In this document: positions 1 to 4,999 of the stretch, piece after piece | Position numbering within the stretch: the stretch's first letter is position 1 | Layout of the letters: every line of letters begins with the position of its first letter | Position numbers and translations under genes: made by a program | Notes under the pieces: model-generated | Told to the model about the DNA's origin: nothing | The model's input: the letters and a program-made list of their open reading frames with translations, nothing else | Databases searched by the model: none | Assembly: GCA_003648875.1 (NCBI GenBank) | Contig: QMQC01000163.1 | Coordinates: forward strand, 1 to 5,009 | Direction of reading: 5' to 3' | DNA: 5,009 nucleotides | From: Actinomycetota bacterium | GTDB taxonomy: Bacteria; Actinomycetota; Acidimicrobiia; Spongiisociales; UBA5794

Positions 1-796
1 ATTGCGTGGCGTGGGCGAGGTGCGAACCGAAGGGGCTTAGGAAGCCGTTTGGCGTCCTGTACTTGCCCATTCGGCCCTCGACCTGTTCGATGGCGGCCTG
101 TCGGGATGGTTCGTCGAGACTGAAGTAGGAGCCGGCCCACGGCACTGCTTTCAGGTGTGCCGGTATGTAATCACCCATCGGTGGTAGCTCTACCTCTGCC
201 TCCACCAACTCGACGGTCGGGACTGACAGCCCCCCTGCGTGGAACCATTCGACGATTTCGTCTTCTGTTGCGGTGAATGCCGGCTCGCTCGGATCTAGGT
301 GTGCGTGCTCGATGAGCATTTCCACGAGGGCCTCAAAGTATGGAGACGTGGAAAGCTCAGACCACACGGTAACGGCGACACTCCCACCCGTTCTCGTCAG
401 CCGTCCCATCTCTGCAAGACCGGCACCAGGATCGGGAAAGAACTGCACGCCTTGCTGACAAATCACACGATCAAATGAGGCATCTTGGTAGGGCAGGTCA
501 AGCGCCGAAGCTTCGTCCCATACGATTTCAGGCCATTCAACAGCCGACACCTGTCTGGAGTAGCGGATCATCCCTTGATTCAGGTCGGAGCCGACAACCC
601 TGCCGGACGAGCCCGCTGCGGCAGCGGCGAGCCTTGTGGCAATACCGGTCCCGCACGCAACATCCAATACGACGTCGCCTGGCTCGACCACCGACGAGAC
701 AAGGGACTCAGAGATGGGAACCATGAACCTTGCCACCTGAGTCTGATAGTGGCGGGGAGCATCCTCACTGACCTGAAAACCAGACCCGTCACCCAT
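1..796 (-). CDS. Class I SAM-dependent methyltransferase (3' end beyond window)
   Basis: This is a cytosolic Rossmann-fold methyltransferase of the UbiE/Methyltransf_11 type. The 265 visible residues have no internal stop and leave the window at its left edge. SAM-binding motif I is VLDVACGTG (residues 43-51). An acidic loop follows strand 2 in GSDLNQGMI (69-77). The motif II-III region contains ASALDLPYQDASFDRVICQ (96-114), and a later strand reads TRTGGSVAVTVW (134-145). The family usually ends near 270-280 residues, so only a short tail is missing. I chose the ATG at 796 because GGGGAGG lies 6 nt upstream (803-809). In-frame ATGs at 811 and 865 have weaker sites. The methyl acceptor cannot be predicted: similar proteins are annotated only as generic methyltransferases. 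The gene has its own spacer upstream and shows no operon link to the neighbouring small membrane protein. The fold is certain and the substrate is unknown. Confidence 0.9.
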   Translation of the reverse strand, partial: MGDGSGFQVSEDAPRHYQTQVARFMVPISESLVSSVVEPGDVVLDVACGTGIATRLAAAAAGSSGRVVGSDLNQGMIRYSRQVSAVEWPEIVWDEASALDLPYQDASFDRVICQQGVQFFPDPGAGLAEMGRLTRTGGSVAVTVWSELSTSPYFEALVEMLIEHAHLDPSEPAFTATEDEIVEWFHAGGLSVPTVELVEAEVELPPMGDYIPAHLKAVPWAGSYFSLDEPSRQAAIEQVEGRMGKYRTPNGFLSPFGSHLAHATQ

Positions 797-827
797 GAAC
801 AACCTCCCCATCTCGATCTTCGACAAC

Positions 828-1055
828 CTACCGCATCCAGGCCGACTTGGTTCGCTCGCCCGCATTGAGCGCGCCATATGTGCCTGATTGATACTTGTGG
901 TGGGTGTCTCGATATGCCTTCAGGGCTTCTGCGTTTCGTCGAGAACGCCAATAGACCTCACGACTCTCCCGCTTCTGGCGAACGCAACCGTGCTGTCTTT
1001 GGGCCGGCCGACTGAGGACATCCCCGTTGCTCAGCCGCCGAGGGCGGAGAAGACC
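828..1055 (-). other. Spacer with a start-less open frame (possible gene remnant)
   Basis: This stretch separates the small membrane protein from the methyltransferase. One minus frame is open for 75 codons and ends in TAG at 828-830, but it contains no ATG, GTG or TTG start before its penultimate codon, only CTG. Its C-terminal half has a natural-looking basic/aromatic composition, for example EALKAYRDTHHKYQSG, faintly like the charged repeats of small HNH-type proteins. The N-terminal third overlaps the end of the small membrane gene. It could be a decayed gene fragment or a chance open frame in GC-rich DNA. The spacer also holds a weak hairpin (931-948, stem GCGTT/AACGC), which might help end the upstream transcript but has no T-run. 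I see no tRNA or promoter that I can defend. Confidence 0.18.
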
Positions 1056-1213
1056 TCATAGACCATGAACGCTGGCCAGAAGAACGCTTGGAAGATCGAG
1101 CCCACATAGTCCCAGAACGAGTCAGCCTGCTGCCAGAAGTAGACGAGCGCACCAAAGATACCGAGACCGTAGATCGCCCCTCCGCCGGCCACACATTTGC
1201 TGTTTGAACTCAC
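1031..1213 (-). CDS. Small membrane protein, about 60 residues
   Basis: The product has no assigned function. After a short polar N-terminus containing one cysteine comes a hydrophobic segment, GAIYGLGIFGALVYFW (roughly residues 12-27 from the GTG start). A short polar linker QQADSFWDYV follows, and then a second hydrophobic, aromatic-rich segment, FQAFFWPAFMVYEVFSAL, up to the C-terminus. The pattern suggests one or two membrane passes with interfacial Trp/Tyr residues. The start is set by the ribosome-binding site: GAGGTG (1221-1226) is only 1 nt from the ATG at 1219 but 7 nt from the GTG at 1213, so GTG is preferred. The ATG would add two residues. Coding is supported by strong hydrophobic patterning that the other frames lack. 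The gene lies just downstream of the putative IS110 right end. Confidence 0.7.
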   Translation of the reverse strand: MSSNSKCVAGGGAIYGLGIFGALVYFWQQADSFWDYVGSIFQAFFWPAFMVYEVFSALGG

Positions 1214-1220
1214 TCTCATT

Positions 1221-1226
1221 CACCTC
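1221..1226 (-). promoter_or_regulatory. Ribosome-binding site that selects a GTG start
   Basis: On the minus strand this reads GAGGTG. Spacing is 1 nt to the ATG at 1219 and 7 nt to the in-frame GTG at 1213. The second spacing is normal, so translation of the small membrane protein probably begins at GTG. Confidence 0.55.
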
Positions 1227-1270
1227 GTTTAGATGGGTCAAGCGTACTCGTTCGCAGTGCTTCTCCTATT

Positions 1271-1393
1271 TCAAGCGGCTTGTGCGGGCAGGGGTTGTTT
1301 GGGTGTCTGCTCGGAGGGTCCGGTGGTCGACGTTTGCGTTTGAGGGGTCTGATGGCTTCTCTTGTGGGCATCTGTACCCAGAACGACCATCAT
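1271..1393 (-). pseudogene. IS110-family transposase, N-terminal fragment
   Basis: The frame opens with two ATG codons and reads MMVVLGTDAHKRSH. This matches the start of IS110-family transposases (DEDD RuvC-like domain, PF01548), where G-x-D-x-H-K-x-x-H carries the first catalytic aspartate (D8 here). Homology stops abruptly after residue 14. The rest is a Gln/Thr/Pro-rich tail without family character, ending at residue 40 with TGA at 1271-1273. Full-length relatives have about 330-420 residues, so more than 90% is missing, including the other DEDD residues and the C-terminal Tnp_20 domain with its catalytic serine. A purine-rich site, AGGAGAGG (1405-1412), lies 11 nt before the first ATG. 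The break looks like an internal deletion that joins the 5' end to sequence near the element's right end. It cannot be active alone. Confidence 0.55.
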
Positions 1394-1418
1394 GGTTCCC
1401 GATTCCTCTCCTTGTGAG

Positions 1419-1491
1419 GGGTGTTGTCACGACCTACCGGAAACTGGGAATCCCTGCCGGCGTTGGAACAACCTCACGAATCACAACACCC
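1419..1491 (-). ncRNA. Structured segment, candidate IS110 bridge-RNA remnant
   Basis: On the minus strand, GGGTGTTGT (1491-1483) pairs perfectly with ACAACACCC (1427-1419), a 9-bp closing stem around 55 nt. Inside are a GTTG/CAAC hairpin with a 3-nt loop (1472-1462) and a CCGG/CCGG stem (1460-1457 with 1440-1437) that encloses a GGG-ATT-CCC hairpin (1454-1446). The segment ends 25 nt before the transposase ATG. Known for the family: IS110 elements encode a structured guide (bridge) RNA with target- and donor-binding loops in the non-coding end before the transposase. Inferred: this is all or part of such an RNA. It is shorter than the roughly 180-nt IS621 RNA, so it may be partial. The alternative is a hairpin that controls translation of the adjacent ribosome-binding site. 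Confidence 0.33.
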
Positions 1492-1493
1492 AG

Positions 1494-1634
1494 CTACGCC
1501 TCGACGGCACCTCCAGAGATCTCTTCGTCGGGTATGCCCAGGTCTTGCATGGCTGCAGCGAGATCGGCTTCTTCGAGCTCCTTCGGAGCGATACCGATGT
1601 GCTCCTCTATGGCCGGTAGCTGCTTCGCCGACAT
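1494..1634 (-). CDS. Possible small acidic protein, 46 residues
   Basis: I do not recognise this ORF. It starts MSAKQLPAIEEHIGIAPKEL, continues with an acidic amphipathic stretch (ELEEADLAAAMQDLGIPDEE) and ends ISGGAVEA with TAG at 1494-1496. For coding: a natural acidic/alanine-rich composition, and a complementary plus frame with the Ser/Ala-rich look typical of an antisense shadow. Against: the ATG lacks a good ribosome-binding site, since the only strong one (AGGAGG, 1680-1685) is 45 nt upstream with no in-frame start next to it. The ORF may also lie inside the left end of the IS110 remnant. It shares the frame of the M20 gene beyond that gene's stop, so the open frame extends upstream without an initiator. 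The GG near the C-terminus recalls leader peptides only superficially. Confidence 0.3.
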   Translation of the reverse strand: MSAKQLPAIEEHIGIAPKELEEADLAAAMQDLGIPDEEISGGAVEA

Positions 1635-1691
1635 CGTCTTCTTGCCGACTGCAACGATGCCGCCAACAGGTGCGGCTCGCCTCCTGCGTCT

Positions 1692-1709
1692 TCGAGGGAC
1701 AACCCTCGA
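1692..1709 (-). terminator. GC-rich hairpin after the operon
   Basis: A perfect 7-bp stem, TCGAGGG/CCCTCGA, with a 4-nt loop begins about 30 nt past the stop codon of the M20 gene. No T-run follows on the minus strand, so it is at best an atypical intrinsic terminator, as is common in high-GC actinobacteria. It could instead protect the transcript's 3' end. Confidence 0.42.
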
Positions 1710-1739
1710 CCACGCAACAACGCCAGACGGGGATTCGAT

Positions 1740-2927
1740 TCATGCCTCGGGCGAGCCGAGCATGTCGACGATGGTGAGGACCAGCACCCGAGTTGCGACC
1801 ACCATCTGGTCAACTTCGACGAACTCGTGCGCAGTGTGAGCCTGTGTAGTGGACCCTGGTCCGAAGATCACGCACGGGAAACCAAGATTCGGAGCATCGG
1901 TGGCACCGGTGAGTGCACCGATGACATCGGACTGCCCCGTGACATCTCGTCGGGCAGCCAGAACCGACTGCACCACTGCCGAGTCGATCGGTGTGTCGAG
2001 TGGTTGGAGATCGAGGATGGGACCTTCCAAGTCATATCGAAAGCGGGGATCGGTCTCTTGCAACTCTTCCAACAACGCCTCGAACTCGACCCTGACGCTC
2101 CCGGCCGTCTCACCCGGGAGGGTGCGTCTGTCGAGTTCCAACTCGCAGTGATCGGGGATCGTCGAAAGGATCGTCCCACCTCTGATGACGTTCGGACTGG
2201 AGCGTCCGTGTCCACACAGAGGGTGTGGATCCCTCCTCGACAAGTCCTTTGCGTACCCGCCGAGCGCCTCGATCAGCCGTGCCATGGATCGAATGGCATT
2301 GACCCCCTCCTCCGGCCGGCTCGAATGCGCTGCAGTGCCGAACGTTCGTACCAGATACCCGACCTGACCCTTGTGAGCCGGGGCAACGGTCAGACCAGTC
2401 GGCTCGGCGAGGATTCCGAAGTCGGCCATCGGTCCATGCTCCGGATAGCTCTTGGATCCGATCATCTGGTGTTCCTCGTCGGCCAGGGCGGCCACGATGA
2501 GTTGACCTCCGAGGCTGATCCCCGAGCTGGCAAGCACGCGAACCGCTTCAAGAAACGTGGCCAGCCCTGCCTTCATGTCACACGCCCCCCGTCCGTACAC
2601 GCGATCGCTTTCGACCCGCGCCGCCAGTCCATCGGGATAGCCTTCGATGCCAACGGTGTCCAGATGTCCGCACAACATCAATCGGCGACCATCCGAGCCT
2701 CCGAGCGAACCCCACACATTCGGACGTCCTGGAACCACGGAGTGTGAGCCGACCTCCATACCCATCTCGGCAAGTCGATCTGCGAAGAACTCTCCAAGCT
2801 CCCGTTCTCGAAAGCCGGGCCGAGGAGGTGAGTCGAAAGGGTTGATGCTCGGAATGGCGATCATCGCCACCAGATCCGCCACGAGTCGGTCACGATCAAC
2901 CCCGTCAAGCAAGTCAGTCGTCATCAC
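1740..2927 (-). CDS. M20-family metallopeptidase/deacylase (ArgE/DapE type)
   Basis: This is a cytosolic dinuclear-zinc amidohydrolase of 395 residues, full length for the family. It removes acyl groups from amino acids or cleaves small peptides. Metal and catalytic residues are all visible: H88 and D90 in GHLDTV (87-92), D117 in GRGACDMKAG (112-121), the catalytic/metal pair E151-E152 in ADEEH, E175 in LAEPTG, and H364 in AHTAHE (363-368). The dimerisation domain begins near GTAAHSSRPEEG (197-208; H201 is the residue that reaches into the partner's active site). The sequence NVIRGGTILSTIPDHCELEL is the usual substrate-loop region of the ArgE/DapE subfamily. The ATG at 2927 overlaps the TGA of the preceding gene (ATGA) and has no good ribosome-binding site, which suggests translational coupling. 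No arginine or lysine biosynthesis genes are nearby, so argE or dapE should not be assigned. The substrate is probably an N-acyl or peptide-like compound handled by this operon. Confidence 0.93.
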   Translation of the reverse strand: MMTTDLLDGVDRDRLVADLVAMIAIPSINPFDSPPRPGFRERELGEFFADRLAEMGMEVGSHSVVPGRPNVWGSLGGSDGRRLMLCGHLDTVGIEGYPDGLAARVESDRVYGRGACDMKAGLATFLEAVRVLASSGISLGGQLIVAALADEEHQMIGSKSYPEHGPMADFGILAEPTGLTVAPAHKGQVGYLVRTFGTAAHSSRPEEGVNAIRSMARLIEALGGYAKDLSRRDPHPLCGHGRSSPNVIRGGTILSTIPDHCELELDRRTLPGETAGSVRVEFEALLEELQETDPRFRYDLEGPILDLQPLDTPIDSAVVQSVLAARRDVTGQSDVIGALTGATDAPNLGFPCVIFGPGSTTQAHTAHEFVEVDQMVVATRVLVLTIVDMLGSPEA

Positions 2928-3469
2928 GTCGCCGTTCGGGCCTTCCCGACTCTGGGGATGGGCCGGCCACCGTCAGCGATGGCAATAGCCATCAGAATCT
3001 CATCCGGACGAGGGCTGTCGGGCACACAAATGGTCATGGCGTCGAAATGATCGAAGGACCACTGGTCGTCCTTGTGGCCGAGCGGAATATCCACGGTCGC
3101 TCCGGCAGGGCCGACACGAGCTGAAGAAGGGATCAACGATTGGCCACCACCGATTGGGTCGCGCATTGCCTTGCCAAGCTTGGGATGGAGCAGGGCATGG
3201 CCATGTTCCAGGTCGCCGTTGACACCGACGATGGCTGCCTTGCCATAGCTCTCTGCGGGGGCAGGGAGCAGAGGGAGCATGTGCTTCATCAACATGACGC
3301 CGAGCTCATATCCGACGGAGAAAAGATCACTCACATCGTCAACGAACCGCCCGGCGTGCGGGTTGTAGATGATGCCGGCCCCCGCGACACGCGTGACGGG
3401 ACGCACGGCCTCACCTCTGCCTTCACCGTTGATGACCTCCGCGATGGTCACGATCTTTCGAATCCTCAT
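2924..3469 (-). CDS. Amino acid synthesis family protein (PF06684, formerly DUF1185)
   Basis: This protein of 181 residues (from the ATG) has the hallmarks of the family. It opens with MRIRKIVTIAEV, then has YNPHAGRFVDDVSDLF (35-50) and the core SYGKAAIVGVNGDLEHG (74-90). Next come LLHPKLGKAMRDPIGGGQ (93-110), a proline/glycine-rich stretch, DIPLGHKDD (127-135), and the closing DSPRPDEILMAIAIADGGRP (151-170). Despite the family name, no enzymatic activity is established that I know of, and the name should not be read as a biosynthetic role. The length is typical. The start is chosen at ATG 3469, with GAGGG 8 nt upstream. The GTG at 3478 abuts that site and would be badly spaced; it would add three residues. 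The gene begins 11 nt after the PLP gene's stop and ends inside the M20 start codon, so it belongs to the same transcript. Confidence 0.88.
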   Translation of the reverse strand: MRIRKIVTIAEVINGEGRGEAVRPVTRVAGAGIIYNPHAGRFVDDVSDLFSVGYELGVMLMKHMLPLLPAPAESYGKAAIVGVNGDLEHGHALLHPKLGKAMRDPIGGGQSLIPSSARVGPAGATVDIPLGHKDDQWSFDHFDAMTICVPDSPRPDEILMAIAIADGGRPIPRVGKARTAT

Positions 3470-3477
3470 GGTGGCCA

Positions 3478-3482
3478 CCCTC
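3478..3482 (-). promoter_or_regulatory. Ribosome-binding site overlapping the upstream stop codon
   Basis: The minus strand reads TGAGGG here, so the Shine-Dalgarno GAGGG shares bases with the TGA of the PLP gene. It sits 8 nt before the ATG at 3469, supporting that start over the GTG at 3478, and places gene 2 under likely translational coupling to gene 1. Confidence 0.6.
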
Positions 3483-4740
3483 AGTAGATACCGTATGCCT
3501 GATCATTGCCCGCTTCCGCGATCGTCCCGGCCTTGACCTCGTCGCACACCTTCGCAAGCTCCGCGACGTATCGATCGACCACCGCGGCGTCATGCTGCGA
3601 GCTGAGCATCAATAGCAGAGAGTTCGGCTCGGTCTGGAGGTTCATCATCCAGCCCTTGGCCATCAATCCATTCCCGACTGCCATCATGTCGAACTCGTCA
3701 GACCCGAACGAGAAATGCACGCCCTCCGGGGTCCCGTGCACCGAGAGTCCTTCGATGGAATTGATGGCTCCGATCAGCCGGTCAGTCGCGACGAGGGTCC
3801 GGCCCATACGATCGAGATAGCCCTCATAGCCGAGGAATTGGAGCACCGCCCAGGCCGAGGCAACTGGGCCCGCGGCGCGAGACCCGGCCACCGTGTCGCT
3901 GGAGTAGACACCCGCTGGCCACACGTCGGAGTGGAAGGTCTGGAAGCAGCTTTGGCTCTCGCTGCGAAGGATCACCGCAGAGCACCCGCGCATCGCGTAG
4001 CCGTACTTATGGAAGTCGACCGACATCGATCGTACCGCCGGGAGCCGGAAGTCGAATATCGGTACGGACCGCCCCAATGCCTCGGCGAAGGGCAGCACGA
4101 AGCCACCAATGCAGGCGTCGACATGCAGCCATATCCCGTGCTCGGCCGCCAGCGCAGACATCTCCGGAAGCGGATCGACGAGACCGTAGGGGAACGGTGG
4201 CGCTCCACCCACCATCATGATGGTGTTGTCGGTGATGGAGGCCTCGACCGCGGCCAGATCTGCGCGATAGCCGTCGCTTTGGCTTACCTGTACCACGCGG
4301 ATTCCGAGCGCATGGGCAGCCTTGTTGAACACCGGATAGGTGGTATGCGTGAGGAGGATCTCGGGCGATGCGACCTGTGTCCTTTCAACGCGAGCCCAAT
4401 CGCGGGCTGCTTTCATCGCCAGAAAGATGCTCTCCGACCCACCGGTTGTAACCGTTCCATGTGCTCCGTCGGGAGCATTCAGTAACGCCTGGACGAAGTC
4501 GAGGACTTCGTGCTCGTAGCGCTGAACGCTGGGGTGAAGTCCGAAGCGGTGCGTGACATTGTCTCCGATGTGTTCCAGGAACGCGTCCCTGGCGACTCTC
4601 GTCACGTCGTCACCGGCGAAATACGAGGCCGAGAAATTCAGTGGACTCGTCCAGTCGGTGTCGGCCATACGCCCCGAAGAGAGATCCTGGGCCACGTCGA
4701 ACGCCGAGCGTGGATGAATTGCCAAACGATCGCTAGCCAT
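3481..4740 (-). CDS. PLP-dependent group II decarboxylase/lyase, sphingosine-1-phosphate lyase-like
   Basis: This fold-type I PLP enzyme has 419 residues, matching soluble bacterial members of Pyridoxal_deC (PF00282). The Schiff-base lysine is K245 in SVDFHKYGYAMRG (240-252), the arrangement typical of S1P lyase (human K353). D208 in WLHVDAC pairs with the pyridine nitrogen. TTGGSESI (98-105) is the phosphate-cradle loop. AGSRAAGPVASAWAVLQFLG corresponds to the PGSRSG-type segment of S1P lyases. LHPSVQRYEHEVL (68-80) is the usual entry helix. No membrane anchor is present, unlike eukaryotic S1P lyase. The reaction is therefore either retro-aldol cleavage of a phosphorylated amino alcohol or decarboxylation of an amino acid; sequence alone does not decide. 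The start is supported by AGAGGA 8 nt upstream (4749-4754). It is the first gene of the three-gene operon. Confidence 0.92.
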   Translation of the reverse strand: MASDRLAIHPRSAFDVAQDLSSGRMADTDWTSPLNFSASYFAGDDVTRVARDAFLEHIGDNVTHRFGLHPSVQRYEHEVLDFVQALLNAPDGAHGTVTTGGSESIFLAMKAARDWARVERTQVASPEILLTHTTYPVFNKAAHALGIRVVQVSQSDGYRADLAAVEASITDNTIMMVGGAPPFPYGLVDPLPEMSALAAEHGIWLHVDACIGGFVLPFAEALGRSVPIFDFRLPAVRSMSVDFHKYGYAMRGCSAVILRSESQSCFQTFHSDVWPAGVYSSDTVAGSRAAGPVASAWAVLQFLGYEGYLDRMGRTLVATDRLIGAINSIEGLSVHGTPEGVHFSFGSDEFDMMAVGNGLMAKGWMMNLQTEPNSLLLMLSSQHDAAVVDRYVAELAKVCDEVKAGTIAEAGNDQAYGIY

Positions 4741-4785
4741 GCTTCAGTTCCTCTTTGCGGCGCCGACGGCGAGTCTTGACGCGGC

Positions 4786-4816
4786 ATGCTAGCTGGAGAT
4801 CAAATCGGCCAGCCAA
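4786..4816 (-). promoter_or_regulatory. Weak candidate promoter of the three-gene operon
   Basis: On the minus strand, TTGGCT (4816-4811) and TAGCAT (4791-4786) could serve as -35 and -10 boxes with a 19-bp spacer. Transcription would begin about 40 nt before the start codon. The boxes are imperfect and the spacer is at the upper limit. The C-tract lies just upstream of the -35. Confidence 0.25.
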
Positions 4817-4817
4817 A

Positions 4818-4827
4818 CCCCCCCCCC
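4818..4827. repeat. Homopolymer of ten C (ten G on the minus strand)
   Basis: An uninterrupted run of ten C lies 78 nt upstream of the operon's first start codon, next to the candidate -35 box. Such tracts are prone to slippage and are also a common assembly or sequencing error, so the exact length is uncertain. Confidence 0.85.
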
Positions 4828-4907
4828 ACCACCGAGTCGGAAGAGAAACCCAGAAGATGCCCCCGGACTTCTTCGGATCGCCCGCCCAACCGCCCAGTGG
4901 CCGCCAT

Positions 4908-4938
4908 CGGGAGCAGGACTCGCGAGACAGGAATCCCG
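4908..4938. repeat. Inverted repeat with palindromic centre upstream of the operon
   Basis: CGGGA (4908-4912) pairs with TCCCG (4934-4938), and the loop contains the perfect 8-bp palindrome CTCGCGAG (4919-4926). It could be an operator or an RNA hairpin, but chance is not excluded in GC-rich DNA. Confidence 0.3.
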
Positions 4939-4976
4939 GACAGAACAGACCTCGAACCCTTGCGCCATCGAAATGG

Positions 4977-4999
4977 CAGGAGCTTCGGGGCAGCTCCTG
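4977..4999. repeat. 8-bp perfect inverted repeat near the right edge
   Basis: CAGGAGCT (4977-4984) is the exact reverse complement of AGCTCCTG (4992-4999), with a 7-nt loop. It is followed by GGGG-AA-CCCC at the window end. Possible roles are a terminator of a gene beyond the edge or a regulator site. There is no T-run on either strand. Confidence 0.4.

Larger units (their letters stand above)
1259..1491 (-). mobile_element. Internally deleted IS110-family remnant (MITE-like)
   Basis: Three elements appear in the order expected for an IS110 element read on the minus strand. First is a structured non-coding segment (1491-1419). Second is the N-terminus of an IS110 transposase starting at 1393. 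Third is a short sequence CGCTTGAAATAGGAGAAGC (1277-1259), which resembles from memory the CTTGACA-type right ends of many IS110 copies and contains a -35-like TTGAAA. Nearly all of the transposase is missing, which leaves roughly 230 bp. IS110 elements lack terminal inverted repeats and leave no target duplication, so the ends cannot be set from this copy alone. The left end may extend beyond 1491, because these elements commonly carry 100-250 bp before the transposase. The transposase start is the strongest evidence; the right-end call is the weakest. Confidence 0.45.

Noticed and set aside
1474..1743. 89-codon minus ORF whose ATG overlaps the M20 stop (ATGA)
   Set aside because: The start arrangement is attractive, but the product is dominated by Arg and Cys with no ordered pattern and crosses the operon hairpin, so it is probably a chance frame.
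1204..1839. 211-codon plus-strand open frame
   Set aside because: It runs antisense across the IS110 remnant, the 46-codon ORF and the end of the M20 gene, has Ser/Thr/Ala-rich composition without domain features, and is best explained as a shadow of minus-strand sequence.
1827..2747. 306-codon plus-strand open frame
   Set aside because: It lies wholly opposite the M20 gene, whose full set of metal ligands is intact in the minus frame.
3715..4485. 256-codon plus-strand open frame
   Set aside because: It is antisense to the PLP enzyme, which has all its catalytic motifs; the composition is that of a shadow.
4771..4803. Plus-strand promoter-like TTGACG with TCAAAT
   Set aside because: The -10 is poor and there is no credible plus-strand gene to serve.
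4948..4962. tRNA-like GGGTTCGAGG on the minus strand
   Set aside because: The T-loop-like motif has no matching 5-bp stem, and no anticodon or acceptor arms can be drawn around it.
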